From the NCBI RefSeq assembly GCF_002494345.1, contig NZ_NXNI01000001.1, positions 1,550,001 to 1,614,000 on the forward strand: 64,000 bases of DNA, written 5' to 3'. Position numbers and translations under genes: made by a program. The stretch's first letter is position 1. The number at the start of each line of letters is the position of its first letter. The notes under the pieces are model-generated. The model searched no databases, was not told where the DNA came from, and worked only from the letters and a program-made list of their open reading frames with translations. This stretch comes from Natrinema ejinorense (GTDB taxonomy: Archaea; Halobacteriota; Halobacteria; Halobacteriales; Natrialbaceae). Of the stretch, positions 42,690 to 51,365 are shown piece by piece.

Positions 42690-42825
42690 ACGCTCCCTCG
42701 CGGTTCGGTGGCTACTACCGGGTCGGACTGTAGCCGGTGTGACTCAACTCAAGTATGTACTATTTCTAATAGAAAATCCGTTCTCCGAGCGTTCAAGCGG
42801 TCTCCAGCCGTCTCCCCAGATACCG

Positions 42826-43827
42826 ATGTCGGACCCGAATACGCACCCGAACCTGCCGTCGGTCGACCGATCGAACGGACTGCGCTCTCGCCTCCCGAGC
42901 CCGACGTCTCTCGCGCTGCTGTTTTTCCTCGGGATTCCCGGCTCGCTGATCCCGTCGCTCAAGCGCCTCGAGTGGTTCTACCTGTTCGGGCTGTTCACGC
43001 TTTGGCACATGGTGACGGGCATCGTGCCGTCCCCGAGCGACGACGCCGAGGCAACCAACTGGATCTCGATGGGGACGCCGTCGGGGTTGCGGCCGCTCGT
43101 CTCGATGGTGTCCCTCCAGTTGAACCCGCTCATCCAGTGGCAGGGAGTGAAACAGATCGCCGGCCACGGTCTCACCTTCCTCCGGTATCGGCTTCGACTC
43201 CCCGATCTCGACCGGTTCGACCAGCAAGTCGACTACCGGCTGCCGGTTGAGGGCGAGTGGACCGTCGTCAATGGCGGGCCGACACGAGACACCTCCCACT
43301 CGTGGGGAATACTCGCCCAGCGGTACGCGTACGATCTGGTCGTGACCGACGACGACGGGCGAAGCTACGAGGGCAGCGGCGACCGTCCGGCGGAGTACCA
43401 CTGTTTCGGCGAGCCCATCGTCGCGCCCGCCGATGGCGTTGTGGTCGCGGCCAGCGACGGCCACCGGGACTATCACCGTGCCGGCGGCTGGTTGGACCCG
43501 CGTCAGCGCGATCTGCGCGGGAACTTCCTGACGATCGAACACGCCACCGGCGAGTACAGCGTGCTCGCACACCTACGGAATGGGAGCCTCGAGGTCTCGA
43601 AAGGGGATCGCGTCGAGCGCGGGGAACGGGTCGCCCGCTGTGGCAACTCCGGGAACTCGTCGGAGCCACACCTCCACTTTCAGTTGCAGGACCGTCCCTC
43701 GTTCTTCCGTTCGATGGGGCTGCCGATTCACTTCTCGAACCTGCGACTCCGAGAGCCGGACGGCGAGGAGACGGTCCACGAACGCGCCTACATCGCCGCG
43801 GGACAGCGTGTGGCGTCCACAGAATGA
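42826..43827 (+). CDS. M23-family metallopeptidase with membrane anchor
   Basis: 333 residues from ATG 42826 (MSDPNTHPN); an upstream GTG frame adds non-conserved residues. Hydrophobic stretches near 24-40 and 45-62 anchor the N-terminus. The M23 (LytM-like) domain occupies about 165-310: TSHSWGILAQRYAYD supplies the first His and Asp ligands, EPIVAPADGVVVAA is the usual strand, and SSEPHLHFQLQD is the HxH motif. Since haloarchaea lack peptidoglycan, the target is not murein; surface proteins or peptides are possible. Monocistronic. Confidence 0.85.
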   Translation: MSDPNTHPNLPSVDRSNGLRSRLPSPTSLALLFFLGIPGSLIPSLKRLEWFYLFGLFTLWHMVTGIVPSPSDDAEATNWISMGTPSGLRPLVSMVSLQLNPLIQWQGVKQIAGHGLTFLRYRLRLPDLDRFDQQVDYRLPVEGEWTVVNGGPTRDTSHSWGILAQRYAYDLVVTDDDGRSYEGSGDRPAEYHCFGEPIVAPADGVVVAASDGHRDYHRAGGWLDPRQRDLRGNFLTIEHATGEYSVLAHLRNGSLEVSKGDRVERGERVARCGNSGNSSEPHLHFQLQDRPSFFRSMGLPIHFSNLRLREPDGEETVHERAYIAAGQRVASTE

Positions 43828-43856
43828 GCACCTCGACGTAGCAGTGTCGACGCCAG

Positions 43857-44246
43857 TTACTCGAGCGTCTCCTGACTGATCGTGTTCGGCAACAGTTCGC
43901 CGAGCGTGTACTCGGTTACCTCGCTTTCCCCCTCGTCACAGCACACGACGAGGTCGTCGTCGCAGAACTCCGCGAGCGTCTGCCGGCACATCCCACAGGG
44001 GGTGACACCGTCGCGCCGGCCCGAACTCACGGCGAGCCGCGAGAACTCGCGGTGGCCGTTCTTGACCGCCTCCGCGACCGCGACCTCCTCGGCGTGGAGG
44101 CTGTTGCTGAAGTTCGCGTTCTCGAGGTTGCAGCCGACGAAGACCTCACCGTCGGCCGTCTCGAGGGCGGCACCGACCCGGTAGTCGGAGTAAGGGACGT
44201 GGGCCCTGTCTTGGACGTCTCGAGCGGCGGCTATCAGTTCGTTCAT
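43857..44246 (-). CDS. cdd: Cytidine deaminase
   Basis: 129 residues from ATG 44246 (MNELIAAARDVQDRAHVPYSDYRVGAAL). Zinc and catalytic motifs are NANFSNSLHAEEVAVAEAV (a Cys-type CDD has C at the first position; here His-Ala-Glu) and TPCGMCRQTLAEF with the two Cys ligands. The His ligand marks the HAE variety more typical of dimeric CDD. It deaminates cytidine and deoxycytidine in pyrimidine salvage, fitting the nucleoside phosphorylase nearby. It ends 30 bp after the M23 gene, convergent. Confidence 0.9.
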   Translation of the reverse strand: MNELIAAARDVQDRAHVPYSDYRVGAALETADGEVFVGCNLENANFSNSLHAEEVAVAEAVKNGHREFSRLAVSSGRRDGVTPCGMCRQTLAEFCDDDLVVCCDEGESEVTEYTLGELLPNTISQETLE

Positions 44247-44287
44247 GGGACGTGCTTCGACGAGCGGGCACCAAAGAATGTCGACTC

Positions 44288-45691
44288 CTATCGCCCGTCC
44301 TCGACCGCCGCTTCGATGACCGTTCGCGCGTCGGCGACGAGGTCGTCGACGGCGTCGCTCTCCGCGTAGAGGCGCACGTACGGTTCCGTTCCGCTCGGGC
44401 GGACGAGGAGCCACGAGGCGTCCGCGAACTCGAGGCGGACGCCGTACTCCGTCTCGACCGCGGCCTCGGGGAACGCCTCGGGGAGGGTCGTCTCGAGGGT
44501 GGCCATGGCGTCGGCTTTGGCCGGGTCCGGACACTCGACGCTGACCTTTCGGTACGGCCGTTCGGTGACCGGCTCGCGAAGCGTCTCGGTATCGCCGGCA
44601 GCGGCGACGAGTGCAGCGACGACCGCGGCGCTGACGACGCCGTCGATCCAGCCGCCGAACGCGGTGTGGATGTGCTTCCAGGGCTCGGCGGCGAAGGCGA
44701 GTTCGGTGTCGGGGGTGCCCCGGGAGCGCTCCCGTGCGATCCCCTCGTGAAGCGACCCGAGACGGACGCGTTCGACCCGTCCGCCGGCCTCACGAACCCG
44801 CTCGTCGATGCGTGCGGAGGCGTTGGGCGTGGTGACGACGACGGGATCGTCGGCGTCGCTGGCCGCCGTATAGTGAGCCGCGACCACGGCGAGGATCGTG
44901 TCCTCGTGGATCACGTCACCGTCGGGGCCCAACACGACGAGGCGGTCGGCGTCGCCGTCGTGTGCCAGTCCGAGGTCGAACTCGCCACTCCTGAGGAACG
45001 CGGTGAACTCCGACAGCGTCTCCGGCGTGGGCTTGCTCTCTCGGCCCGGGAAGTGGCCGTCGACGGACGCGTTGATCGCCACGACCGTCGCGCCGAGTCG
45101 TTCGAGGACCTGCGGCGTCGCGAGCGCGCCGACGCCGTTCCCGCAATCAACGGCGATCCGCAGTCCCGAGAGGGGATCGCTCGCGGACACCTCCCCTGGG
45201 TGGCCGTCCGGGCTCCGATCCGCGAACTGCTCGCGAACGTAGCGGTCGACGGCGGATCGATACTCCTCGAGCACTGCGAGGCGCTCGGAGTCGCCCCACT
45301 CGTCCCAGGGAGCGAGCCGGGAGTCGTCGCTGGCGACCCGGTCGTCGATGGTCCGTTCGGCGTCCCTGTCGTACTCGACGCCGTCGACGAAGAGCTTGAT
45401 GCCGTTGTCCGCGGGCGGATTGTGACTCGCGGTGAGCATCACGCCCCGTCGTCCCTGCGAGGCGAAGGCGAGTGCTGGCGTCGGCACCGCACCGACGCGG
45501 CGAACGTCCGCGCCGGCGCTTTCGAGGCCGGCTTCCATCGCGGCCGCGAGCGCCGGCCCCGTCTCTCGACCGTCGCGGCCGACGACGAACGTGTCGCCGG
45601 AATCGCCGGCGGCCTGGCCGACGGAAAGTGCCAGCGAGGGCGATACCTCCGTGACCGGACCACGGATTCCTGCGGTCCCAAACAGCGTCAT
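44288..45691 (-). CDS. Phosphohexomutase, GlmM/ManB type
   Basis: 467 residues from ATG 45691 (MTLFGTAGIRG). Four-domain alpha-D-phosphohexomutase: phosphoserine loop GVMLTASHNPPADNGIK, metal-binding loop LAHDGDADRLVV, sugar-binding loop in the AAEPWKHIHTAFGGWIDG region (family GEQSGH position, here diverged) and phosphate-binding RPSGTEPYVRLYAES. It interconverts hexose 1- and 6-phosphates. The altered sugar loop leaves glucosamine, mannose or glucose specificity open. It may supply precursors for the glycan locus at 53782. Confidence 0.85.
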   Translation of the reverse strand: MTLFGTAGIRGPVTEVSPSLALSVGQAAGDSGDTFVVGRDGRETGPALAAAMEAGLESAGADVRRVGAVPTPALAFASQGRRGVMLTASHNPPADNGIKLFVDGVEYDRDAERTIDDRVASDDSRLAPWDEWGDSERLAVLEEYRSAVDRYVREQFADRSPDGHPGEVSASDPLSGLRIAVDCGNGVGALATPQVLERLGATVVAINASVDGHFPGRESKPTPETLSEFTAFLRSGEFDLGLAHDGDADRLVVLGPDGDVIHEDTILAVVAAHYTAASDADDPVVVTTPNASARIDERVREAGGRVERVRLGSLHEGIARERSRGTPDTELAFAAEPWKHIHTAFGGWIDGVVSAAVVAALVAAAGDTETLREPVTERPYRKVSVECPDPAKADAMATLETTLPEAFPEAAVETEYGVRLEFADASWLLVRPSGTEPYVRLYAESDAVDDLVADARTVIEAAVEDGR

Positions 45692-45770
45692 GTGCGCCCG
45701 TTCCGCGAGCAACTACTTAGCAACGTTGCAACGCGTTCTCCGACCGAAGGCGTAGCATGGGCGAAAACAG

Positions 45771-46409
45771 TTATTCGGCGGGCATGTCGTCGATCAGCAC
45801 GACGGCTTCGCCGTCGATCACGGTCACGTCGTCGTCCTCGTCGCGGACGACCGTCTCGAGTCGGTACTGATCGTTACCGAGATCCTCGACGATTTCGACG
45901 CGAGCGGATACTCGGTCGCCGATACCGACCGGGCCGCTGAACTCGAGGTCCTGGGAGAGATAGATAGTGAGTCCGGGAAGGCGAGCCAGCGCGGAGCTGA
46001 TGAGTCCGGAGACGAGCGTGCCGTGGACGATGCGTTCGCCGAAGCGAGTGTCGGATGCGAACTCCTCGTCGAGGTGAAGACGGTTCGTGTCGCCGCTGAC
46101 GGCGGCGAACGCTCGCACGTCCTGGTCGCTGAGGACCTTCTCGAAGGTGACCGTATCGCCGACGCTGATTCCGTCCGGATCGTCGACGGTGCGATCGAAC
46201 TGCCAGTCGAGATCGGAGTAGTCGATCGACGGGATCGACGGGGCGATTCTGTTGCTATTCGATCCGTTTTCGGCAGTAGTGGACGGGAGCATCGCAGAAA
46301 CTGCCGCTCGGTTCGCAGCAGTGGCGGTTCGAAGGAACCCCCGAGTCATGGCCGACCATGCGTCCGTCATGGCGGTAAGGTTGTCTTCGCCAGCGTTCTG
46401 GTGGGACAT
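45771..46409 (-). CDS. phaJ: MaoC-type (R)-enoyl-CoA hydratase, PhaJ-like
   Basis: 212 residues. The hot-dog hydratase domain (about 85-205) has the MaoC signature FAAVSGDTNRLHLDEEFASDTRFGERIVHGTLVSGLISSAL, including the Asp/His pair. A ~65-residue N-terminal extension (Ala/Thr/Ser-rich, helical) is unusual and could bind PHA granules as phasin-like helices do. It converts enoyl-CoA to (R)-3-hydroxyacyl-CoA for polymer synthesis. Divergent from phaR across 259 bp. Confidence 0.83.
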   Translation of the reverse strand: MSHQNAGEDNLTAMTDAWSAMTRGFLRTATAANRAAVSAMLPSTTAENGSNSNRIAPSIPSIDYSDLDWQFDRTVDDPDGISVGDTVTFEKVLSDQDVRAFAAVSGDTNRLHLDEEFASDTRFGERIVHGTLVSGLISSALARLPGLTIYLSQDLEFSGPVGIGDRVSARVEIVEDLGNDQYRLETVVRDEDDDVTVIDGEAVVLIDDMPAE

Positions 46410-46610
46410 CTACGACCGGGTAAGTGTGGGGTGTATATGACTTCTTTGGCTGACCTAACAGCGTTTTACTGACCGAAATACGGAGTAATAGTCTCTTAGG
46501 AGGGCTGAGATGAAAAAATTCACCTCACAGCGAGTCGTCACGTTTCCTTCGACCGCGGGCCGCGTACGGCCGCCCTCGACAGCGACGAACCGATCCACCT
46601 TGCACCATCC

Positions 46611-46630
46611 AATGGCATCTAATGGTATCT
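46611..46630 (+). repeat. Tandem 10-bp repeat upstream of phaR, candidate operator
   Basis: aatggcatct followed directly by aatggtatct: two copies one helical turn apart, ending five bases before the BRE-like gaaagg. Placement is that of an archaeal regulator site. PhaR autoregulation is an inference from Haloferax mediterranei work. Confidence 0.45.
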
Positions 46631-46634
46631 AGTG

Positions 46635-46647
46635 GAAAGGCTTATTA
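46635..46647 (+). promoter_or_regulatory. BRE/TATA of the phaRPEC operon
   Basis: gaaagg then cttatta, centred about 25 bp before ATG 46669; leaderless phaR start. Confidence 0.6.
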
Positions 46648-46668
46648 TGTCCGCGATCCAACGAACTG

Positions 46669-46992
46669 TTGATGACGGACGACTCCGACCGATCGCCCTG
46701 GTTCCCGCCTGCGATGTTTACAGAGCAGATGCAGGAAGCGGGCGAGCAGGTCGCCGAATCCCAGCAGGAGATGATGAAACAGTTGCTGCAGGCCACGTCG
46801 GCGAATCCGCTCGAGAACACGTCGGCCTTCGGGCCGATGAACATGGGCACGGCCACGTTCAAGGCCCGCGTCCAGAGCGGCGGTCGGATCAGCATCCCCG
46901 GCCCCGAACGGGAAGCCCTCGACATCGAAGAGGGCGACATCGTCCAGACGATCGTCGTCCCCGTCAAACGCAACCGAGAGGACCAATCATGA
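46669..46992 (+). CDS. phaR: PHA regulator PhaR (AbrB-type)
   Basis: 107 residues. The N-terminal half is amphipathic and helical (FTEQMQEAGEQVAESQQEMMKQLLQA), suited to sitting on granule surfaces. The C-terminal half is a SpoVT/AbrB domain: ATFKARVQSGGRISIPGPEREALDIEEGDIVQ. In haloarchaea PhaR binds DNA and represses PHA genes and is titrated by granules. It overlaps phaP by four bases (ATGA), which couples translation. It is the first gene of phaRPEC. Confidence 0.9.
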   Translation: MMTDDSDRSPWFPPAMFTEQMQEAGEQVAESQQEMMKQLLQATSANPLENTSAFGPMNMGTATFKARVQSGGRISIPGPEREALDIEEGDIVQTIVVPVKRNREDQS

Positions 46993-47474
46993 CTCAGAAC
47001 CCATTCACCGCAGTCTTCGACGCACAGCGCACCGCACTCGAACAGAGCCAATCACTCACCCACGACGCGATCAAGGCCCAGGAGAACTCGATCAGCGCCT
47101 TCGCCGACGCCGTCGAAACGTCGAACTCGCTGTTCGAATCCAACGCCGAACTGACCAAGGGCGCGATTCACGCCTACTTCGACGCCCTCGAGGCTTCCCT
47201 CCCCGAGGAGGCGGCCGACTTCGGCGAACTCCGCGAACTCGTCGACGAAGGCTTCGATTCGGCCACCGAGGCCCAGTCGCAGTCGATCCAGGCCTACCTC
47301 AACGCCCTCGAAGAGTCGGAAGTCGCTTACGAGGAGTTCGCCGCCAGCTACTCCGAGGTCGTCGACACGTCCTTCGACGCAGCGCTGGAGGCCCACGAGC
47401 AGGTCGAGGAGAACGTCAGCACCGTCGCCGAAAACGTCGAAGAGGCTGCCGACGAGTTCGACGTCTCGGCGTAG
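46989..47474 (+). CDS. phaP: Phasin PhaP, PHA granule protein
   Basis: 161 residues from ATG 46989 (MTQNPFTAVFDAQRTALEQSQ). Nearly all helix with strong acidic amphipathic repeats (NALEESEVAYEEFAASYSEVVDTSF) and no Cys. Phasins coat PHA granules, limiting size and preventing coalescence. The MxxNPxxxVxDxQR start is shared with PhaC ([14 protein letters not shown]), a feature of haloarchaeal granule proteins that may be a common anchoring helix. Between phaR and phaE. Confidence 0.88.
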   Translation: MTQNPFTAVFDAQRTALEQSQSLTHDAIKAQENSISAFADAVETSNSLFESNAELTKGAIHAYFDALEASLPEEAADFGELRELVDEGFDSATEAQSQSIQAYLNALEESEVAYEEFAASYSEVVDTSFDAALEAHEQVEENVSTVAENVEEAADEFDVSA

Positions 47475-47525
47475 ATCGTCGAACCGGCCGTACCCTTTTC
47501 ACACTCGGCACCCAATTTTATTCCA

Positions 47526-48071
47526 ATGACAGATTCACAGCCCCAGGCACAAAACTGGAACGCGTTCGTCGAACAGTGGAACGAGCAATTCCTCGAGGCC
47601 CTCGAGGACAATATGGAGGCCCAGGCCCAGTTCGTCGAGAGCTGGTCCGAGACGGTCGGTGAGATGAGCGAGGAGGAGGAATTCTCCGACGGCGTCGAGG
47701 GATACGCCCGCGCCTACGAGACCTGGATGAACGCCTCCCAGCAGATGGTCGACCGGATGAACGACCAACTCGAGGGGGAAGACGTCGACATCGAGGAGTT
47801 CCGCGACATCTGGCTCAACACGTCCAACGAGGCGTTCAAGGAGGTCATGTCGACGACGGCCTTCGCCAAGATGACCGGCGAAACCGTCGGCGACGTCCTC
47901 GAACTCCAGGAACAGGCCGACGAAGCCGCCGAGGAGACGCTACACACTCTCGGCTTCGCGACGGAGGGCGACGTCGTCGAAATCGGCGACCGACTCGTCG
48001 AACTCGAGCGCCGCCAGCACGCCGTCGAGGAGAAACTCGACCGCGTTCTCGAACACCTAGAGGAGCAATGA
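47526..48071 (+). CDS. phaE: PHA synthase subunit PhaE
   Basis: 181 residues, acidic and helical. It opens [29 protein letters not shown] and has [14 protein letters not shown] and the C-terminal coiled coil [23 protein letters not shown]. This is the partner subunit of class III PHA synthase; it is needed for PhaC activity and lacks catalytic residues. Shorter than bacterial PhaE, as is normal in haloarchaea. Its stop overlaps the phaC start by four bases. Confidence 0.9.
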   Translation: MTDSQPQAQNWNAFVEQWNEQFLEALEDNMEAQAQFVESWSETVGEMSEEEEFSDGVEGYARAYETWMNASQQMVDRMNDQLEGEDVDIEEFRDIWLNTSNEAFKEVMSTTAFAKMTGETVGDVLELQEQADEAAEETLHTLGFATEGDVVEIGDRLVELERRQHAVEEKLDRVLEHLEEQ

Positions 48072-49645
48072 AGAACCCATACGCGACCGTTCTGGACATG
48101 CAACGGCAGGCCTGGGAGGCGACGGCCGACCTCGCCGAGAAGACCCGGGTCGCCCCCGAGCGGACCGAAACGTTCGAGAACGTCGAGGTCGGAGCGACGC
48201 CAAGCGAGGTCGTCTACGAGGAAAACAAACTCGAGCTCCTCCACTACGAGCCGATGACCGAGGAGCAACACGACATCCCCATCCTCATCGTCTACGCGCT
48301 GATCAACAAGCCGTACATCCTCGATCTCCAGCCGGATCGTTCCGTGGTCCAGACGCTGCTCGAGGCCGGCTTCGACGTCTACCTGATCGACTGGGGCGAG
48401 CCCTCGAAGCTGGACCGCTCGCTTTCGCTGGACGATTACGTCAACCGGTACATCGACAACTGCGTCGACGTCGTCCGCGAACGCTCCGGGCAGGACTCGA
48501 TCAACATCCTCGGCTACTGCATGGGCGGCACGAAGTCGGCCATGTACGCCTCGCTGTACCCCGAAAAGGTCGAGAACCTGGCGCTGATGGCCGCCGGACT
48601 CTGCTTTACCGGCGACGGCGGCGTCCTCGAGCTCTGGGGCGGGGAGGAGTACTACGACCCCGACCGGGTCACGGACACCTTCGACAACGTCCCCGCGGAG
48701 TTCCTCGACGTCGGCTTCGCGCTGATGGACCCCGTCGCGAACAACGTGACGAAGTACGTCCGGTTCTACGACAACGTCGAAGACGAGGACTTCGTCGAGA
48801 ACTTCGCCCGGATGGAACGCTGGCTCGACGAGGGGATCGACGTCGCGGGTGAGGCCTACGAGGAGTTCATCCGCGACATCTACCAGGACAACAAGCTCTA
48901 CGAAAACGAGCTGTACCTGGGCGGCGAGCACGTCGATCTCACGAACATCGACATGCCCGTCCTCCAGATCGTCGCCGAGTACGACCACCTCATCCCGCCG
49001 GCGGCCTCCAAACCGTTCAACGACGTGATCGCCTCGGATGACACCGAGATCCTCGAGTTCGCGACGGGCCACATCGGCATGTCGGTCTCCTCACGGAGCC
49101 ACGCCGAGCTCTGGCCCGATGTCTGTGAGTGGTTCGAGGACCGCTCGAACGGCGCGGATGCCGACGCCGAGCCGGAGACGCCAGTGGCTGAGGAACCGGA
49201 CGCTGCCCTCACGGAAGACGTCGCGGGCGACGAATCGGGGACGGAGGAACTCGCGGACGGCAACTCGAGCGTCGAGGCGAGTTCCGATACCGGTCTCGAC
49301 GCCGAGACGAGCGAGCTCCACGGGACGGATCGGTCGGACGAGGAAATCGTCGAGCGCGGCGAAGACGACGTTCAGGAAGAGCCCGCAGCGCCCGGCGAGA
49401 TGACCGTCGACGAGGGCGTGGTCGAGGAAGTCGCCGGCGAGGACGCCGCGTCGGAGATCGAGTCCGAAACCGACGATTTGACCGACCTGAGGGGAGTCGG
49501 CGAAGCCTACGCCGAGGATCTCACCGCCGCGGGGATCGAAACGTTCGACGCGCTCGCGGCAGCCGACGTGGCGGAACTCGCCGCCGAAACCGGCATCGCC
49601 CCGAGCCGCATCGAAGACTGGATCGAACAGGCTCGAGAGCAGTAG
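48068..49645 (+). CDS. phaC: PHA synthase PhaC, class III, with C-terminal helix-hairpin-helix
   Basis: 525 residues. The alpha/beta-hydrolase synthase core (1 to about 355) has the lipase-like box NILGYCMGG with nucleophile Cys151, Asp306 in [10 protein letters not shown] and His335 in FATGHIGM. It polymerises (R)-3-hydroxyacyl-CoA on the granule. Beyond the core comes an acidic Glu/Asp/Ser linker (about 356-470), then a helix-hairpin-helix domain (about 473-525): [20 protein letters not shown] and [16 protein letters not shown]. Long C-termini are known in haloarchaeal PhaC, but this one looks like a complete nucleic-acid-binding-type module. Start overlaps phaE. Confidence 0.93.
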   Translation: MKNPYATVLDMQRQAWEATADLAEKTRVAPERTETFENVEVGATPSEVVYEENKLELLHYEPMTEEQHDIPILIVYALINKPYILDLQPDRSVVQTLLEAGFDVYLIDWGEPSKLDRSLSLDDYVNRYIDNCVDVVRERSGQDSINILGYCMGGTKSAMYASLYPEKVENLALMAAGLCFTGDGGVLELWGGEEYYDPDRVTDTFDNVPAEFLDVGFALMDPVANNVTKYVRFYDNVEDEDFVENFARMERWLDEGIDVAGEAYEEFIRDIYQDNKLYENELYLGGEHVDLTNIDMPVLQIVAEYDHLIPPAASKPFNDVIASDDTEILEFATGHIGMSVSSRSHAELWPDVCEWFEDRSNGADADAEPETPVAEEPDAALTEDVAGDESGTEELADGNSSVEASSDTGLDAETSELHGTDRSDEEIVERGEDDVQEEPAAPGEMTVDEGVVEEVAGEDAASEIESETDDLTDLRGVGEAYAEDLTAAGIETFDALAAADVAELAAETGIAPSRIEDWIEQAREQ

Positions 49646-49737
49646 TCGCGGCCCCGCCAGTGGGCACCGCTCGAGGACGTCTTCTCGCCCCTCCCTCGGA
49701 GTGTTCTCGGGTCAGATAACGTGATACCTAACAGGTC

Positions 49738-49745
49738 GTTATTTA
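49738..49745 (+). promoter_or_regulatory. TATA box of phaB
   Basis: gttattta, centred about 29 bp before ATG 49771; the reductase gene has its own leaderless transcript. Confidence 0.5.
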
Positions 49746-49770
49746 CCATCGGACGTTGAATGTGTGACCT

Positions 49771-50514
49771 ATGTCCATGGATGGTCGTACCTGCGTCATC
49801 ACAGGGTCAGCGCGGGGTATCGGTCGCGGTATCGCTCAGTACCTGGGAGAGGAAGGCGCAAACGTCGTTATCAACTACCGGTCGTCGGAGGGAGCTGCAC
49901 AGGAAGCCGTCGACAGGATCGAGTCCACCGGCGGCTCCGCCGTTGCAGCCAGGGCGGACGTCTCCGATCGCGCGGAGGTCGAACACATGCGCGAGGTCTG
50001 TCACGAGGCCTTCGGTCCGGCCGACGTCCTCGTGAACAACGCCGGTATTACGGCTGATAAGCAGTTCACCGAGATGTCCCGCGAGGAGTGGGATCGGGTC
50101 ATGGACGTCAACCTCGGTGGCATGTTCAACTGCACCCAACTGTTCTACGACGACATCTGGAACGCCGACGAGGGGCGGCTGATCAACATCTCGAGCGTCG
50201 TCGGCAAACAGGGCAACTTCGGCCAGGCCAACTACGCGACCGCAAAAAGCGGCATGTTCGGCTTCACGCGGACGATCGCCCTCGAACTCGCCAAAGGCGG
50301 GTCGACGGCCAACTGCGTCGCGCCCGGCTTCACCGCAACCGACATGCTCGAGAGCGTCCCCGACGAGGTCCTCGACCGGATCATCGCAGGGATTCCACTC
50401 GAGCGGCTTGCGGAAGTCGAGGACATCGCCGCGGTGGTCCGATTCCTCGCGAGCAAGGACTCCTCGTACGTTACCGGCGAAGTGATCGACGTCAACGGCG
50501 GAATGGATCTCTGA
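49771..50514 (+). CDS. phaB: Acetoacetyl-CoA reductase PhaB (SDR family)
   Basis: 247 residues. Short-chain dehydrogenase: cofactor loop VITGSARGIGRGIAQYLG, VLVNNAGITADKQF, catalytic Ser in INISSVVGKQ and YxxxK in ANYATAKSGMFGFTRT, terminal ITSPV-like DVNGGMDL. FabG/PhaB-like reductase that makes (R)-3-hydroxybutyryl-CoA with NADPH. The place right after phaC and the NADPH-type loop (Arg after GSA) favour PhaB over FabG of lipid synthesis, which archaea lack. Ends the PHA cluster. Confidence 0.92.
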   Translation: MSMDGRTCVITGSARGIGRGIAQYLGEEGANVVINYRSSEGAAQEAVDRIESTGGSAVAARADVSDRAEVEHMREVCHEAFGPADVLVNNAGITADKQFTEMSREEWDRVMDVNLGGMFNCTQLFYDDIWNADEGRLINISSVVGKQGNFGQANYATAKSGMFGFTRTIALELAKGGSTANCVAPGFTATDMLESVPDEVLDRIIAGIPLERLAEVEDIAAVVRFLASKDSSYVTGEVIDVNGGMDL

Positions 50515-50606
50515 GTTCTGCCGGAGCATCGGTTCTTCTCGATACGCATCTGTAACGCGGGCGCGTCTCTAAGTAAACGGTGAGCAATGTCCGAACCGAG
50601 CGACAG

Positions 50607-51353
50607 TCATTCGTCGTCCGGTTCGTCGGTTCGTATCTCGGTTGCCGGCGGCTCCGGCGGTTCGAACACCGCAACGAGGAGCTGGACTGCCTGCATCTCG
50701 AGAAGGTCCTCGAGACTCCGTCGCGAACGGAGTCCGAGAGCCGCCAAGACAGCGGCGGTGAGGTGAACCCCGAGCAGCGGGAGATCGAGCGAGCCGCTGA
50801 GTCCGAGCACGATGAGCGAAACAGCAACGGTGGGGAGTGCGAAAACGCTCGCTGCTGCGAGCGGTCGGTCACGAACGGCGGTCCCGACTCGAGTCACAAC
50901 TTCGGTGACGGCAGACGTCGGCATCGCGCCCGTCGCGCCATCCAGTACGCGATCGAGAATATCGAGGAACGGGCCGATCGCGTTGGTTTCGCGGAGATCG
51001 ATGACGATAACGTCCGGCTCCGGCTCCGTCGTGAGCCACCGATAGCCAAACGACGATGTCGCGTACCGAGAGCACGTCTCTCCAAGGGCTGTGAGTCGCG
51101 CGCTCGAGGCGACCGCCTGTGCTCGCGTCCTCGTGGCCGTCATCGCGGACCGAAGTGCCGACCCGCTCGCGATCCGCTCGAGCACTGACGGCGATGGCGT
51201 AGCGGTCGTCTCTTCGGATTCGGAGGCCTGAGAGTCGTTTTGCCAGTGGGACAGCGATCCGAGCCGTGAGCGGTCGATAGCCGTCCGCATGCGATCGGCT
51301 ACCGTCCGTCCGACCCGGACGACCACCGATCCATCGCGTGCGTTGGTGCTCAT
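50607..51353 (-). CDS. Haloarchaeal membrane protein, hypothetical
   Basis: 248 residues. The soluble N-terminal two thirds has a DVIVIDLRETNAIGPFLDILDRV segment; two hydrophobic helices follow (about 168-190 and 196-214), with a charged acidic tail. I do not recognise a family. It is 12 bp upstream of nothing on its own strand but directly follows the DUF4330 gene (stop 51366), so it probably shares that transcript. A role at the membrane is all that can be inferred. Confidence 0.65.
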   Translation of the reverse strand: MSTNARDGSVVVRVGRTVADRMRTAIDRSRLGSLSHWQNDSQASESEETTATPSPSVLERIASGSALRSAMTATRTRAQAVASSARLTALGETCSRYATSSFGYRWLTTEPEPDVIVIDLRETNAIGPFLDILDRVLDGATGAMPTSAVTEVVTRVGTAVRDRPLAAASVFALPTVAVSLIVLGLSGSLDLPLLGVHLTAAVLAALGLRSRRSLEDLLEMQAVQLLVAVFEPPEPPATEIRTDEPDDE

Positions 51354-51365
51354 CTGTGTTCGCTG

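Noticed and set aside
42338-42733. 131-codon frame from GTG 42338
   Set aside because: Beyond the first ~14 residues it is Arg-rich with no conservation; the adjacent frame carries the membrane protein.
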